Shown here piece after piece: positions 1 through 11,417 of a DNA stretch of 64,000 nucleotides. Below the pieces are notes generated by a model. The model saw only the letters and a list, made by a program, of their open reading frames with translations, did not search any database and had not been told where the DNA came from. The position numbers and the translations under genes were made by a program. Source of the DNA: Cristatella mucedo (Eukaryota; Bryozoa; Phylactolaemata; Cristatellidae); the NCBI GenBank assembly GCA_009760855.2, contig WPIO01000126.1:351001-415000 (forward strand). Direction: 5' to 3'. How positions within the stretch are numbered: the first letter of the stretch is position 1; every line of letters starts with the position of its first letter.

Positions 1-767
1 CAAAACTGGCTGTGTTTGTCGTGCTAAGTCTTTGTCATCCTTTCACTCACATGGCGTAAAAATGTCACAAGTAGGCTACTTGTGACCCAATCAACGTGAA
101 ATTCAAAGTACATGCTCTTAAGTATGTGTTTCGATGTTGTATGGCGACAAATATAGTAACACTCTTGTTATTCTATGTCACCTACATGCTTTGGCACCTT
201 AAGTTGGCTTCTCTGAGTGCTGTCACAGCAGTAGTACTTGGTACCTGGTACATTGTACAACTTGGTCGATACTGGGCCGATCTGTGTTAAACTTGGAATA
301 TAGGTGGAGCTCACCTGTCTCCACACTCCCCACCTGTGCATCTACGTATGATGGGTGTGTATGCATATAATGTGCCTGTCACAAAGTGTACGTGGGCTGT
401 GTTCGTGATGACAGTCAACAGTTTGAGATGTTAATTTTTTTGTGGGGGGAGTGTCCAGTGGAATGTCTTGCATTTTTTGAGTGGTTTGCTATATTTCTAC
501 AAAAACATTTTTTGATCAGAAAAATGTAGAGCTGCCTTAACCAGCAGTGCTATACGTGACCTTGGACTTTTAAAGGTCAAAACAGCAGCTATTATACATC
601 AAACGATAGCTTATGCTACCAGTGTTCTTCGTGCCAATTTTCATGCCAATCAGTTTACTGGTCTTCGTACGATATTTAATAAATGTGCTTTTGGGGGGAC
701 AACTCCCCTATTAGTGGCCATTTGAGGGGATAACTCTCACTAATGGCCGACTTACCCCCTAAATGTG
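1..767. other. Unassigned sequence with one small ORF
   Basis: I recognise no gene here. A 64-codon plus-strand ORF at 96-290 contains a hydrophobic stretch (NIVTLLLFYVTYMLW) but has no supporting splice or family signal. Around 690-760 a stretch beginning GGGGGACAACTCCCC is followed by a degenerate second copy about 33 bp later. Confidence 0.3.
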
Positions 768-1803
768 TTTTTAGTTTCTCTTTAAATGAGGACAAGACGG
801 GAGATGCCGTGACGCAAGTCGGGAGTGAGCTCTAGGCTTTGGGATCAAACTAACTAAAGGCGTGGTCTCCAAAGGATGTGAGATCTGTACGAGGTATGGG
901 TAAACACTTAGGTTCCGAAAAGCGAGTGGTACCATGCTTAGCCTGGTGGGGGAGTGGATGTAATAGGTAGGCTAGAGCCAAAGAATGAAGGAACCTAATC
1001 TGAGTGACAAAACCTCGAAGTCGATGCGTTGCTTGACTATGAGTGCAGGTCGGTGAGAAGTGGTGTGATGTGGCAACTTCGAAGCTCATTACAGACAAGC
1101 CTAGCTGCAGAGTTTTGCACCAGCTGTAATCGCCTGATTGCACATGCCGGTGGGCCAACAAGCAGTGAGTTACAGAAGTCAAGACGGGATATCACAAATG
1201 CATGCACCAATTTAGATGTGGTATCCCTGTCTAAACAAACCCGAATTGTAGCAGTGGTGTGTAGCTGAAAGCAGGCAGCCTTGACTGTGGAGCTGACGTG
1301 ATCGTCTAAAGGTCACTTTGGAACAGGATGCCTAGATTTCGTGCATATCCAACAGGAGATATGCTGGCAAGGCCGATTTTTAGCATTTCCTATTTTCTTA
1401 ATAACTTGGTTTGCCTACAATTAGTCAGTTGGTTTTATCATCATTCAATTTAAGAAAGTTTGCTGCCATCCATGTGGGGATGTCGTCAATACATGCAGCC
1501 AGGGAGTTGAGAGAATTTGACGTTCTGGAGGGCTAGAAGAGATCAAAGCAGAAATACAAGTGTCATCTGCATAGAAGTGAAAGCTTAGATTTTTGTTTGG
1601 CAAACACATCGGCAAGAAGAGTATAAACCGTGAAAAGAATGGGACCAAGCACAGATCTCTAAGGTACCCCGTATTTCAGAGGTTCCTCGGGTGATCTTTG
1701 TCCATTCACATCAATACTCTGGAGTCTCCCACTGAGATAGGACCCTAACCATTGCAATACAGTGCCAGTGATGCCCAGGCGAGATGTGAGGCGCTCAAGA
1801 AGG
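768..1803 (-). mobile_element. LINE-A fragment (L2/CR1-group), 5'-truncated
   Basis: The minus strand encodes frameshifted pieces of the RT C-terminal half: an intact FYADDT catalytic box around 1550-1575, then the conserved C-terminal segment ending near GDHAFS, and the start of the 3' UTR. It aligns along its length with the LINE-A copies at 19.2-21.0 and 34.9-37.4 kb. It stops abruptly near 1803, where a plus-strand LINE-A tail begins. Confidence 0.8.
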
Positions 1804-1915
1804 ACTGAGCATGCTGCCACTAACCATTCGATCGTGCTTCCTTTGCAGCAAATGTCAAGTGCCTAGAAAGAGAATGCGTTCTCTATGGGGCTATACCAAA
1901 TGTATTATTATTACT
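1804..1915 (+). mobile_element. LINE-A 3' tail
   Basis: This is the terminal part of LINE-A: GCAGCAAATGTCAAGTGCCT, the stem-loop region and an ATTATTATTACT tail. It abuts a minus-strand LINE-A body, so two same-family fragments lie in opposite orientation here. Confidence 0.75.
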
Positions 1916-4144
1916 ATTGCTATTAACATCTTGCTTTACGTCTACTCTGCTCTTATATAAACAAAGGAAAGAATGGCCTCAACAGCCATGCTAACATGCG
2001 CAAAAAATCGACAGGCTCAAACGAGGGGAGCTAACGGCCAAACATAACATGGATCCTAAGTATCCATAAGCAAGGACTTGCACAAGGCAGACAAGTGCTG
2101 ATGCAGCACGGACAGAGGCAGAGCATCTCAGCAATCTCGATTAGCGGCTTTTATGCCAAAAAGCAAACGCATAAAGCAGGCAGCACACACACACAAAGCG
2201 AACCAGGTGCAAGACGCCCTCTGCCCATGCAGCCACTAGCACGACCATCACTTGCCTGTCGGGTCAGCGCTCGCTGTGCTTCGCTGAGAATACCTGAAAG
2301 AGATGAGTTCGAACGATGCACGCGAACGAATGAATGAAGGACGTGGGGACAAGGCGCAAAAAATTGGGACTGCCACGACTCGGCCCACCCAAATGAACTG
2401 CAGCAGGAGCATGCGCAGGCAGAGAGATGCACATTGAATCGTGAAGCAAATCCTTTGAATAAAAGCATACACGAGACGGGAAACGCTCGAGCTTATGTAC
2501 AAAACATAAATTGCCCTTTCCCAGCCGTCCTTGCTCACTGCCCATCTGCAGAGCAGACTGCTAGCTCGACTAGTAAATCGAGGAAGCCACGATCTAGTAG
2601 GAGCAAATTAAAGGTTCAAGTAGTGCACAACAACGTAAGCAAAATCAAAGCCTCAGTGAGGGTTCCTCCTCCATTTGCTATAACCAGTAGGCAGTCTTCT
2701 GTGCACGAACTCGGTAATTTCTCACACACGTCAGAGCCCAATTTCTGAAGCAAGCACGCATGCACACGCAAACTTTACCAGAAGGGCCAACAACTGATCC
2801 CCATTTCTTGATAGAAACTTATTTATAAATTTTGCAATCCAACTCTGCTATTGCTGTTCAATTAGTTTTAATTTAGGTTCGGGGTGTTCAAACCCACAAT
2901 CGGTCGCAACCGTGGGGTCTAGGTCAAAAAACCTTAAATCTGAAAATCGTCAACAAAATCTTTGAAATGGTCTTGGGCTGACAATAACTCTTCAAATTTA
3001 AACTCGGCTTTGCATGTTATGTAATCGTAGAAACCCAAACAGCATCGGTGCCCTTTCCACTTATATATCTACGCCACCTAGTACCAAGCTGCAATCATAG
3101 TTCCGAGATCTCGAGACACGAATTTATTGTACTTCATACTGCCCCACACTAACACGTTTACTATGTCGCGCTGCCAAGCAATTCCTCTATTAGAAACCTT
3201 TTTAATGAGCCGCCAACAAACTCCTAACAGTTTAAGACCTTTCGAAACACGGCAGTGCTGCTAACTGGTGAAAGCCTCTCATACCAAAATACCCTCTAAA
3301 GACATAAGTACAAGAAAAGCAAGGATTGCAGGCCCCATTCATGAGCTGTAGCAGTTTCCGTAGAGGGGACATAACTACAGCAGTCCTGCAGCTGAAAATC
3401 CTCCACTTTGGCCTACTACAATGTCAATTGTATGTGCTCACTATTATTTCGCTATTAAAAAACACATGATGCAAATGGAGCAGTGTTTCTTCAGTGAACT
3501 TTCTAAATAAAAGCTACTCAGCTCTAAACAGAGGCCAAACTACCCCTTCAAACTACGAAAGAAGTATCATTATGTGGCCAGTAGTGGAATTATTGTTAGC
3601 AAGGCTATTTTGCCTCTATATGAACGTGGTTGTAGCTTACCTTTTAAGTCTGGAACCCACTTCTGGTTTCTGTCGATACATGCAATGACTTTCTATCGCT
3701 TAAGCCTCAGTCAGTTATAAGAGTGTGCTTACCTGTGCATTAATCAGACGTCCAACTAAGCAGTGGCCCAGATGTTTTCTTGTATCGTTGTCCTTTTGTA
3801 TACTGGTCTAAGCATTATAACTTTCATGTCATAAACACTTGGTTGTTGATTCTCTTTCAGTGAGTAATAAAGCGCTTAGATAAGTCGCAACTGATAGATC
3901 TTCAGTCAGACTCTGTATTGAGAGATCTGGCTCTCTTAGGGCACTATGCAAACCAAATGACTTAATAGTATTGCTATAAAAACTATATGACGAAGGCACG
4001 AAGGGAACGAGCAAGCTCTGCAGTGAAGCTTGAGCAGCTCATGGTTTGTCTTTGCCCAGTGTCTACTATAGAATCTGGATATAGCTCACACTACAAGATA
4101 ACCATTTGTTTCCATCCAGACCGAGTGAGTTGTTTATCACGTGT
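1916..4144. other. Unassigned intergenic or intronic DNA
   Basis: I see no transposon protein or strong exon. The ORFs at 2095-2750 overlap on both strands and read like chance frames. A minus-strand open stretch at about 3835-3948 ends in a stop and follows an AG. It could be a terminal exon of the gene at 4420-8391, but its phase does not join directly to the last confirmed exon, so I leave it unassigned. Confidence 0.3.
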
Positions 4145-4211
4145 CGACGTGACACCTTCGACGTGACACCTTCGACGTGACACCTTCGACGTGACACCTT
4201 CGACGTGACAC
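4145..4211. repeat. 14-bp minisatellite, about 4.8 copies
   Basis: Perfect tandem copies of CGACGTGACACCTT run from 4145 and end in a partial copy. An E-box-like CACGTG lies just upstream (about 4139). It lies on the 3' side of the minus-strand gene, possibly in an intron. Perfect copy identity suggests recent expansion. Confidence 0.9.
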
Positions 4212-4419
4212 ACCGACATCCCCCACCCCCCTTAGCATGCTGTACAGGTCAAGTCAGGTCGGTCAGTCGGTCAAGACACAAAAACCGCCTTGTAGCCACC
4301 ACATACCAATTGAGCAACCTACTTAAAACAAGTGTAAATGGCTATCTCACCATACCTATCGGCTGAAAATGCACTGGTCCTCTCTGCCTGCTCTCAGCCT
4401 CTACATCTGACTGACTTAC

Positions 4420-4519
4420 CGTCGTCATCACAGTCGTCAGCGAGGCCATCGGCCAGCTTTAGGTCCTTCTGGTCCTCCCTTAGCAGCTTCGCCTCAAACC
4501 CTCCAGACTTTTGCCTTTC
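4420..4519 (-). CDS. Exon 6: acidic C-terminal segment so far
   Basis: The acceptor GGCTAAG follows a T-rich stretch and the donor is GACG|GTAAGTC. It encodes 33 codons from ERQKSGGFEAKLLRE to LADDCDDD, plus one base. No stop is present, so at least one more exon is expected downstream. Confidence 0.7.
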
Positions 4520-4814
4520 CTTAGCCGAAGGAGACAAAACAAAATGACAGGCGTCGCAACAGACGACTGGCGTGGCGGCGTGGAGAAGGGGAAGGTGGAG
4601 GGGAGGAGAGGAGGTGAAAGGAGGAGATGTGAGGTGAAAGGAGAAAGGAGGCAGAGAGGAGGCAGAGAGGACGAAGAGAAGAGGCAGAGAGGAGGCAGAG
4701 AGGAGGCAGAGAGGAGGCAGAGGCGGCAGCCATGCCGGTATGCAGCAGCTGATGCAGTAATAACAGCTGTCGGCCCTGGAAGAGGCAGCAGCTGCCACCA
4801 TGTGGATGTGGAGG

Positions 4815-4890
<76 letters not shown>

Positions 4891-7800
4891 GATGGGAGAG
4901 ATAAAGCGAGAGAAATCAACCTAGTCGTGTGCCGTCTCGAAGCTCTCACCTCGGCAGCCAGGCGCTCCAGCCGAGCTTTCTCCTGGAAAGACATCTCCTA
5001 CGCATCAGCTGCGCGCACACGCAGACATGTGGCAGCAGCCGGAGGCTCGGGTCGACCGACGAAAGACAGCACGCAGTTAGTTGGCCGAGACTGGAGATGC
5101 ATTCACTCGAGATGCAAATGCATTTGTTTCACTCAGGTGCACAAGAAGCCAGGAGAGAAAGCACTCGGAGCAAACAGCAACAATAAAAATAAGTCTCCTC
5201 TCGCTCCTCCTCCCCCTCCCCCTATCCTTCCCTCTCCCTCCCCTCCCTTCCCTCTCTCTCCTCCCACTATCTCTCCCCTGAAGGGGATGGGAGAGGCAAG
5301 CATGGCTTTTTCGAACTGCTCAAAACATTCGCGGCCTCCCAGGGCAGCACCTACCCTCTCTTTGTGCCGCTCACAGATGAGGTCGATGGTGTACACCTTT
5401 GGAAAGCTGTGCATTTCGCCATTGATGAAGTACTCAGCATCCTATATGGCAATGGGATTCATGGCTTAACAATGTGCAGACCTAGTGAGAAAGGTGGCCG
5501 GGCGAAGTGGCCTCTTGCGAGCCTACACAGATGTGGCACTATGCACTGGCATCAAGCTCTCCACATCCGAGCACGTGCTTTACCCTTAGTCCTGTCTTTG
5601 CTGCTACGACTTCGCTGGTCGGCTCACTTTTACTGTAATGCAAGCAAGACATTGCACAATTATTGCACATAAAAAACTCAGGTGCACCATGGCACACATT
5701 CTTCTCATTGGTTGCCTATTCGGTAGTGAGTGGAGAAATTGCTACAAAGGCGATGCCACTCTCATCCAAACGACTGTTACCTGATTCCAAGCTCAACCGG
5801 AATCATTAAATCTGCATCGTCATCGTCTTCGCAGCGATTCGACTCCTCATCTGAGGATATTATTATGACATCTGCAGAAAATAAAGGAATAAGCTGGTAA
5901 ACTCCTAAATGCATGCATGCCAGAGGCTAAGGAACTAATGGCTGGAAGAGAACATACTCGGAACAAACTTTTTTGGAATGCTGTTTTTTATGGTCTCATC
6001 GTTTAACAATCCTGGCTGCCTCTGCTCTGGGTGAGCAACAGCCACAGTATTGACGGCAGGTCACATGGCACAGGCAGACCTACACTAACAAAGACCAGAA
6101 AACTCGTTCTATGGGGATAGGCTAAGTGAGCCCACTTGAAGTACACGAGGATATTTGATGCTGACAGAGTGAAAATGCATGCATGCTGAGATAACAGATC
6201 ATACACGAAGCGTATCTAGTTCTGCCTGAAAATGGCAAACAGAAGCTTCCAAATTTTAAAATGTCAAGCACACACAAGTGTGTTCTTTAGGCTTACATCA
6301 CGGCCCTTTCAGAAGCCAGTGACATTCAGTTTTGACCATGCTAGTGCCACTATTCAGAGCAATTCCCAATCGCCATTTCTTTCTTAACAGAGTTTTTCAG
6401 GTTGTGACATTACAGAAGGATGACGCTGCCACCAGTCCCTCGTAGGTTAGCAGCTCTTCTGGGATGGAAGGTCACTGAACTAATAACACATGAGCCAGCA
6501 GCTCACCTATTTATCTAAAGCATGACCAGAGTGCCAGGGCAGCACTGTTGATTTGTGCCAGCACACATTTCACTCAGTGAAGTAACTTCATCGACGGAAA
6601 TGCCAGACTAGCTTTCAAGAAAAAAAGAATTTTCTGGATTTCACATGGCCAATCGTTCTGACTTGTAAGTTTATCCTGCCCAACAATGGTGCATACGTTC
6701 AACCCTAAATTATCAGGATAGGGAATCTGGAAATAAACTTACAGTATGCTTTGACATATTTCATAAGCTGCCAGATATAGGGAAACTGGGCACAAAATTG
6801 AGCACTAATAAAGACATTAGCCTTGATATTGCAAAATAGTACTAGCCCTATGCTTTGAGGAAACATACCGGGATAAATGTATCACAACAGGATGTTCGGG
6901 CAATAACCGGCTTCTCTTTTTTGGCAACTAAATTAAATGCTAATTAGCCAGACCTACATTTCCGATCACCTTGATTTTTACAAAAACTTGGTAACTAACG
7001 GCAGATGCAGCAGCCACTAGACAATAAATACATCGCCTGCACAATCAACCTGTGATATAACGCTCAATTTGGCCCCACCGATCGTAATCTCTCCTCTCTT
7101 TGTCTCTTTCTCCTCTGTCTCTCTTCTCTCTTTCTACCGATAGGGCAACAAATAGCAAACTGGAAAAATTGGGAATGAACATTTTTGACCAGCATTCTTA
7201 GAGACGGCTGGAGATAATAAAGCAGCCACAGAAATCGCTCTCACGTGAGCATTCAGTATGATACTGCCGAAAACCAAGAAAAGTAACTGCTGACACCTGA
7301 AGGTTGCAAAATGAACCAAATTCTACCCTCAACTCTTAACTCCCAGTCTCAACTGATGGCCACACAGCTCTCATTTTCGACCTCTCCCACTTCTTCAAGC
7401 CTCTGCAGAGGGCCTCAGTCAGCACTGGCAGCTGCGCCTTCTCATGCCTCGACTTACCTGCGACCTTTGTGGGTGGCAAGCCGCCAGCACCGTCTATGCT
7501 GATACCCTGAGCAACTGGTTCCTCCTTGACAGACAGCACATCGAAGACGTTTCCCGTGACACCACGGCCGACGAAGCCCATGCCACCTAAGCTGCTGCCA
7601 CCGACATCACGACCAACGACGGCACCGACACCACGACCAATGCCGGCGGCACCACCATTATCACCACCGATGATGACATCACTAGCACCACCACCACCGC
7701 CACCACCACCACCACCGCCACCACCACCGCCGCCACCACCACCGCCACTCCTGACGCCAGTGCCGCTCACTCGAGCCCCTGACATGGGGCCATACACAGC

Positions 7801-8391
7801 TACAGCTCCACCATGGCTCCAGCTAGCACTGCCTGCCGAGCCACCCCTGGCTGCCACTGCAGCTGCTGCAGCATGCTGGATAGCGGGAACGCCAAACCGC
7901 GAGCCCTGATGGCCGAGCGGCCGAGCGGCTGAGAGGCCGCCTGCCCCAGAGTAGCCGGCAGCGGCAGGCCCTGCAAACCAGTCGGAAGCAGAGAGCGCAG
8001 ACTCCTTCGCTGGCAGCTCTTGCATGTGCGCTGCAGCCGTTGTCGTTGGGGCTGCAAGCGGCTCATGGCTGAGCAACGACTTCCGGGACAATGACGAGGG
8101 CAACAGAGGCGGCTTTGGATGTGCCGAGCTGCCAGCTGACAACGGAGGAAAGCAACGATGACGTGGCAGGGGCCAAAACAACGACGGCGACAACCAATTG
8201 CCGTACGTCTCCTCGGGGTATAGGCCGTTCAGCACGCTCACTTGGGCCATGTCGTAAGCAGCGCCCACCGAGACGCTCCGTTTGGGAATCCGCTTCAACA
8301 TGCCAGCACCGAGTGGCCGTACGGCTGCAGCCGCCGCTGCTGCCAGCGGCGGCTGCTTCTGCTCCTGCTGCTGCAGATCGTGTCTGCGCAT
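4420..8391 (-). CDS. Unrecognised nuclear-type protein with SUMO-linked motifs (six exons, 3' end not found)
   Basis: Six minus-strand exons join in one frame: 8391-7458, 5871-5781, 5632-5584, 5441-5355, 4997-4950 and 4519-4420. All have GT donors and AG acceptors, and every phase matches (1, 2, 0, 0, 0, then 1 outgoing). The ATG at 8391 follows an in-frame TGA three codons upstream. The protein is at least about 419 residues. It has an N-terminal Gln-rich start, poly-Ala near residue 20, a long poly-Gly near 216-236, a sumoylation-type VKEEP near 289, a SUMO-interaction-type VIIISSDEES followed by EDDDDAD, then a charged region (FINGEMHSFPKVYTIDLI, FQEKARLERLAAE) that looks helical. These features suggest a nuclear regulatory or chromatin protein, but I do not recognise the family. 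The gene continues below 4420 because the last exon ends in phase 1 on a good donor (GTAAGTC). Confidence 0.72.
4817..4890. repeat. (GA)n microsatellite
   Basis: About 35 GA units in the intron between exons 5 and 6 of the minus-strand gene, where it reads as (TC)n in the sense direction. The long REREREREs ORFs over it are artefacts. Confidence 0.95.
4950..4997 (-). CDS. Exon 5: 16-codon charged segment
   Basis: A phase-0 exon flanked by GCGTAG and GAG|GTGAGA. It encodes EMSFQEKARLERLAAE, which should be helical. A (TC)n tract in sense orientation occupies the next intron. Confidence 0.7.
5190..5282. repeat. Polypyrimidine tract
   Basis: About 90 bases of almost pure C/T on the plus strand, within the exon 4-exon 5 intron of the minus-strand gene. 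In transcript sense it is a G/A-rich tract. Confidence 0.85.
5355..5441 (-). CDS. Exon 4
   Basis: Exactly 29 codons between CATATAG and AGG|GTAGGT. Key residues are DAEYFINGEM, FPKVYTIDLI and CERHKER. It looks like folded-domain sequence, but I cannot place the family. Confidence 0.75.
5584..5632 (-). CDS. Exon 3: 49-nt mini-exon
   Basis: This mini-exon lies between TTGCATTACAG and GGGTAAAG. It takes the two carried bases, encodes SKSEPTSEVVAAKTGLR, and returns the frame to phase 0, which is what exon 4 needs. That phase fit is the main evidence. Confidence 0.65.
5781..5871 (-). CDS. Exon 2: SUMO-interaction-type motif and acidic patch
   Basis: The acceptor is CTGCAG and the donor is AG|GTAACAG. 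The exon has 91 nt: two bases complete the split codon, then VIIISSDEES, EDDDDAD and MIPVELGI. The hydrophobic-acidic arrangement is typical of SIMs in nuclear proteins. Confidence 0.75.
7458..8391 (-). CDS. Exon 1 of the SUMO-motif gene (ATG, poly-Ala, poly-Gly)
   Basis: This exon encodes 311 codons plus one base. The start context is GCAGCCATG with TGA in frame just upstream. The donor reads GCAG|GTAAGTC. Low-complexity tracts dominate its middle, and the VKEEP site lies near its 3' end. The plus-strand poly-Pro ORF across the same bases is a shadow. Confidence 0.75.
7680..7746. repeat. Coding CCA/CCG trinucleotide tract (poly-Gly on minus strand)
   Basis: An imperfect CCA/CCG repeat encodes the poly-Gly run in exon 1 of the minus-strand gene. 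Its synonymous interruptions would limit slippage. Confidence 0.85.
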
Positions 8392-9034
8392 GGCTGCTCA
8401 CCGGCTTGCTTAGGGTAAGATTCGAGCTCGATCGCTGGTCCACCGGTCGCCGAGCTCAGCTGCTCTGTGCCCGACGATGGCGTGCCTCGACTGGCAGCAG
8501 CGAGATCGAGCCTGCACGTGACAAGTGATACATTGATGTGGCTCCTCGCCGGGCCAGGCAGACAGCCGCAAATGTGACCGGCTTACAATTAGCACGACCC
8601 CTCATTGGGAATCCAGTACAAATGATACCTACGCACTTGCGGAACAGCCGAGTCACAGTGATCGTGCCCGATCGTGCCCCAAGCAATTGCTTGAATAACT
8701 AGATTATTCCTGCTGTTGTGCAACAATTTAATACGATAAGATGCTCGAATAGTCTATGAAGGTATGGATGGTGTCACGTAGCAAGACATGGGGCCCCAAT
8801 GGAAGCTTTAGGTGAGAGAAGCTACACCGTGCTCAGGGGTGGGGCAAATAGGCACACGACCAAAATGTATGGGAATCCGAAACGGAAATCTGAAGCTTTT
8901 AATGCTATTTGGCATAAGTTAGGTATAGGTTTTCAAAACTGTAAGCCTATACAATTATATACTTATCAACTTCTATAATATAACATAATAGTAGTAATAA
9001 TAGCAATATAATATTATAATAATAGTATGACTAC
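8392..9034. other. 5' flank of the SUMO-motif gene
   Basis: GC-rich to about 8690, consistent with a 5' UTR or promoter of the minus-strand gene, then AT-rich with a TAATAATAGCAATATAATAT stretch near 9000. I see no TATA box or gene that I can support. Confidence 0.3.
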
Positions 9035-9800
9035 TTTCAGCTACACAACAATGCTCAAATTCGGGCTTGTTTAGACAGGGATACCTCATATAAGTTGATC
9101 CATGCATTTGCGACATCGCGTCTTGACTTCTGTGCTGCCAGTCTACCCGCCTGTGCAATCGGACACTTACAGCTGGTACAAAACTCTACAGCTAGGCGTG
9201 TCTGTCGTCAGCATCAGAGTTGCCACATCACACCACTTCTCGCCCACCTGCACTGGCTACCAGTCAAGCAATGCATCGACTTCAAGGTTTTGTCACTCAC
9301 TTTTAGATCCCTTCATTCTTTGGCTCCAGCCTACCTATCGGATCTACTCACCCACCAGGCTAAGCATCGTAACACCTGCTTTTCGGAATATAAGTGCTTC
9401 CCTATACCTTGTACAAATCTCAAATCCTTTGGAGACCGTGCCTTTATTTCGTATGCTCCCTAAGGCTGTAACTTACTCTTGACTTCTGTCATGACATCCC
9501 CTGACTTGACCACATTTAAAAAGAAATTAAAAACGCACCTATTTATCACAGCATTTAGTGGGTCCCTGTGATTCGTCCTTCATGTTGTTATGCATGGTGA
9601 CACTGCATGCTGCCAGTAACCACATTTGCATGCTGACCCTGTGCATGTCACCCCTAACCATGTTATTCTTGTTGTTTATCCATCATGCTACAACTAACCA
9701 TCCGATCGTGTTTCTTTTGCAGCAAATGTAAAGTGCCTAGAAAAAGATTTGAGTTCTCTGAGGGCACTTTGTCGAGTGTGCTATTTTTATTATAATTTTT
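9035..9800 (+). mobile_element. LINE-A 3' half
   Basis: Two overlapping frames give the conserved L2-group C-terminus: [40 protein letters not shown] and FGDRAFISYAP. The 3' UTR and the stem-loop tail (AAAGTGCCTAGAAAAAGATT) follow. Frameshifts make it inactive. Confidence 0.85.
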
Positions 9801-11371
9801 ATGTAAGGAATATACACACAAAACGTATTTAAAATTAGGGCACCTGAGCCCTTTTGCTCTAGTGAAGTGGCCAGAGTTGAACTAGAGGTCATAATAAATC
9901 TCATTGATATTCTGTTAGTGACTCACACTGAAATGTAAAATTCCAGAATCCTCTAGGAAAGAAGTAAATTAAGCATCTGAGCACAGATTCCACCAGGCTT
10001 AAGTCACAAAGCAGCTCTCTTCCACATGCATATGCATGAAGATGATCTCACTCCTAGAGGTTCCTAGCTAACAGTTACCGATAATGAGCACCGATAGACT
10101 TACAGAAATAGACTCATGAATTCATGCATCACGCAAATGCTATTCGCAGAGGGCAAGGACTTTATCGGTCTGCAAGATTTACCAAACTAGGCTATAATAT
10201 TTTTTTAGGCAATAAACAGTCGAACGTAGGCCAAAAAAGAACGTGCTTGCCCTAAGCTAGCCAGTTGGTGTAGAACCAGAAATGCTATCATACAGCTGAT
10301 AATTCGGCTCCGTATCCTGCTTTAAAAAACTGGTGTGCTGATCCTTAAGATCGAACAGAAGCTCACTTGAACTGGGGGTCAGCAACTGCTGATTGCTTCG
10401 ATTGAGCCGACACATCCCTCCCCCTTAAAGAGTGTAATAAGCACTGCAAATTAAGGTGCTTTTAACATTCAAGTGAGAGAGAGTGTGCTTTTTATGTCAG
10501 CACTCAAGTACTACCAGCTGTGCATGCCATGTTAAGTATTAAGATTGTGACTCAGAAGAGGTGCCGAAAACTGATGACTCTATACCACAATAAAGCTGCA
10601 ATTACACTAGTGCTGCATTTACAGGGTCAACCAGTCTGAAGACCACCCCTGCCAACTGTTTCTGGTGCTCGTGATGGCTTTGTGGACCGCTTTATTCGAT
10701 GATCTTGATCATTTGAGTGATAGTCATACAGCAGTGTGATCATGTATATGCAGCCTAATGCATTTTGGCAGAGTGAGACTAAAAACAAATGGAAGATGGG
10801 TGAACTATTCAATTGTGCTATCACAACTCGATGCCACTATGTTTGGTCAACAGCAATACTGTGATATTACTATATGACAGACCGACTTAGTGTGTGACAC
10901 TAAGCAATACAAAACTTGTGTGGCATGCTAAACAGCATTCCTTGAATTACAAGCACATCCGACAATTCTGCAGGTGCACTGCAAAATATTAATACAACAA
11001 AATGAAAACGAAGTGAAAAGTTGGCTGATTCAATAGTCACATTTATCGAGCAGCAGGCTAACTTTAGTGACTAGCACTAAGTTTGCACGGGCTACAAGAG
11101 ATTGCTAGCTGCATGGCTCAAACCGGCAGCCTGGGCCAGGGTGAACACCTTACCATTGGGTTAAGAACCAGTGGCATGTCAAATCCCATATGGGCTACTG
11201 TGGACTAGGCATCAACTGCCCTAATCGAGAAAAGTATGAAGCTATATGAACTACTCTAATGGATATCATTTCAGCACGACTATAATCTGCAATATTCACT
11301 GAAGTACCAGGACAATGTGATACCTAAACTTGTGCAGCTACAGTACTTAATTAAAAACTGTTGCATATGGT
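9801..11371. other. Unassigned sequence
   Basis: No transposase, RT or convincing exon was found. It is AT-rich and non-repetitive at the level I can see. Confidence 0.3.
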
Positions 11372-11417
11372 ATCTGCTGTTTCTGACGTCACTCATCTGC
11401 TGTTTCTGACGTCACTC
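11372..11417. repeat. 23-bp tandem duplication carrying two CRE palindromes
   Basis: Two exact copies of a 23-bp unit, each containing TGACGTCA (11384-11391 and 11407-11414). TGACGTCA is the canonical CREB/ATF site. There is no evidence that either copy is used. Confidence 0.85.

Noticed and set aside
850-1268. Opposing ORFs at 850-1182 (-) and 1029-1268 (+)
   Set aside because: Both are frames of one decayed LINE-A copy. Only the minus strand is the element's sense.
4145-4211. CRISPR-like direct repeats
   Set aside because: The units are contiguous with no spacers and the context is animal DNA. It is a minisatellite.
7526-7909. 127-codon plus-strand ORF with poly-Pro
   Set aside because: Shadow of the poly-Gly-encoding exon on the minus strand, which has matched splice sites and continues in phase into further exons.
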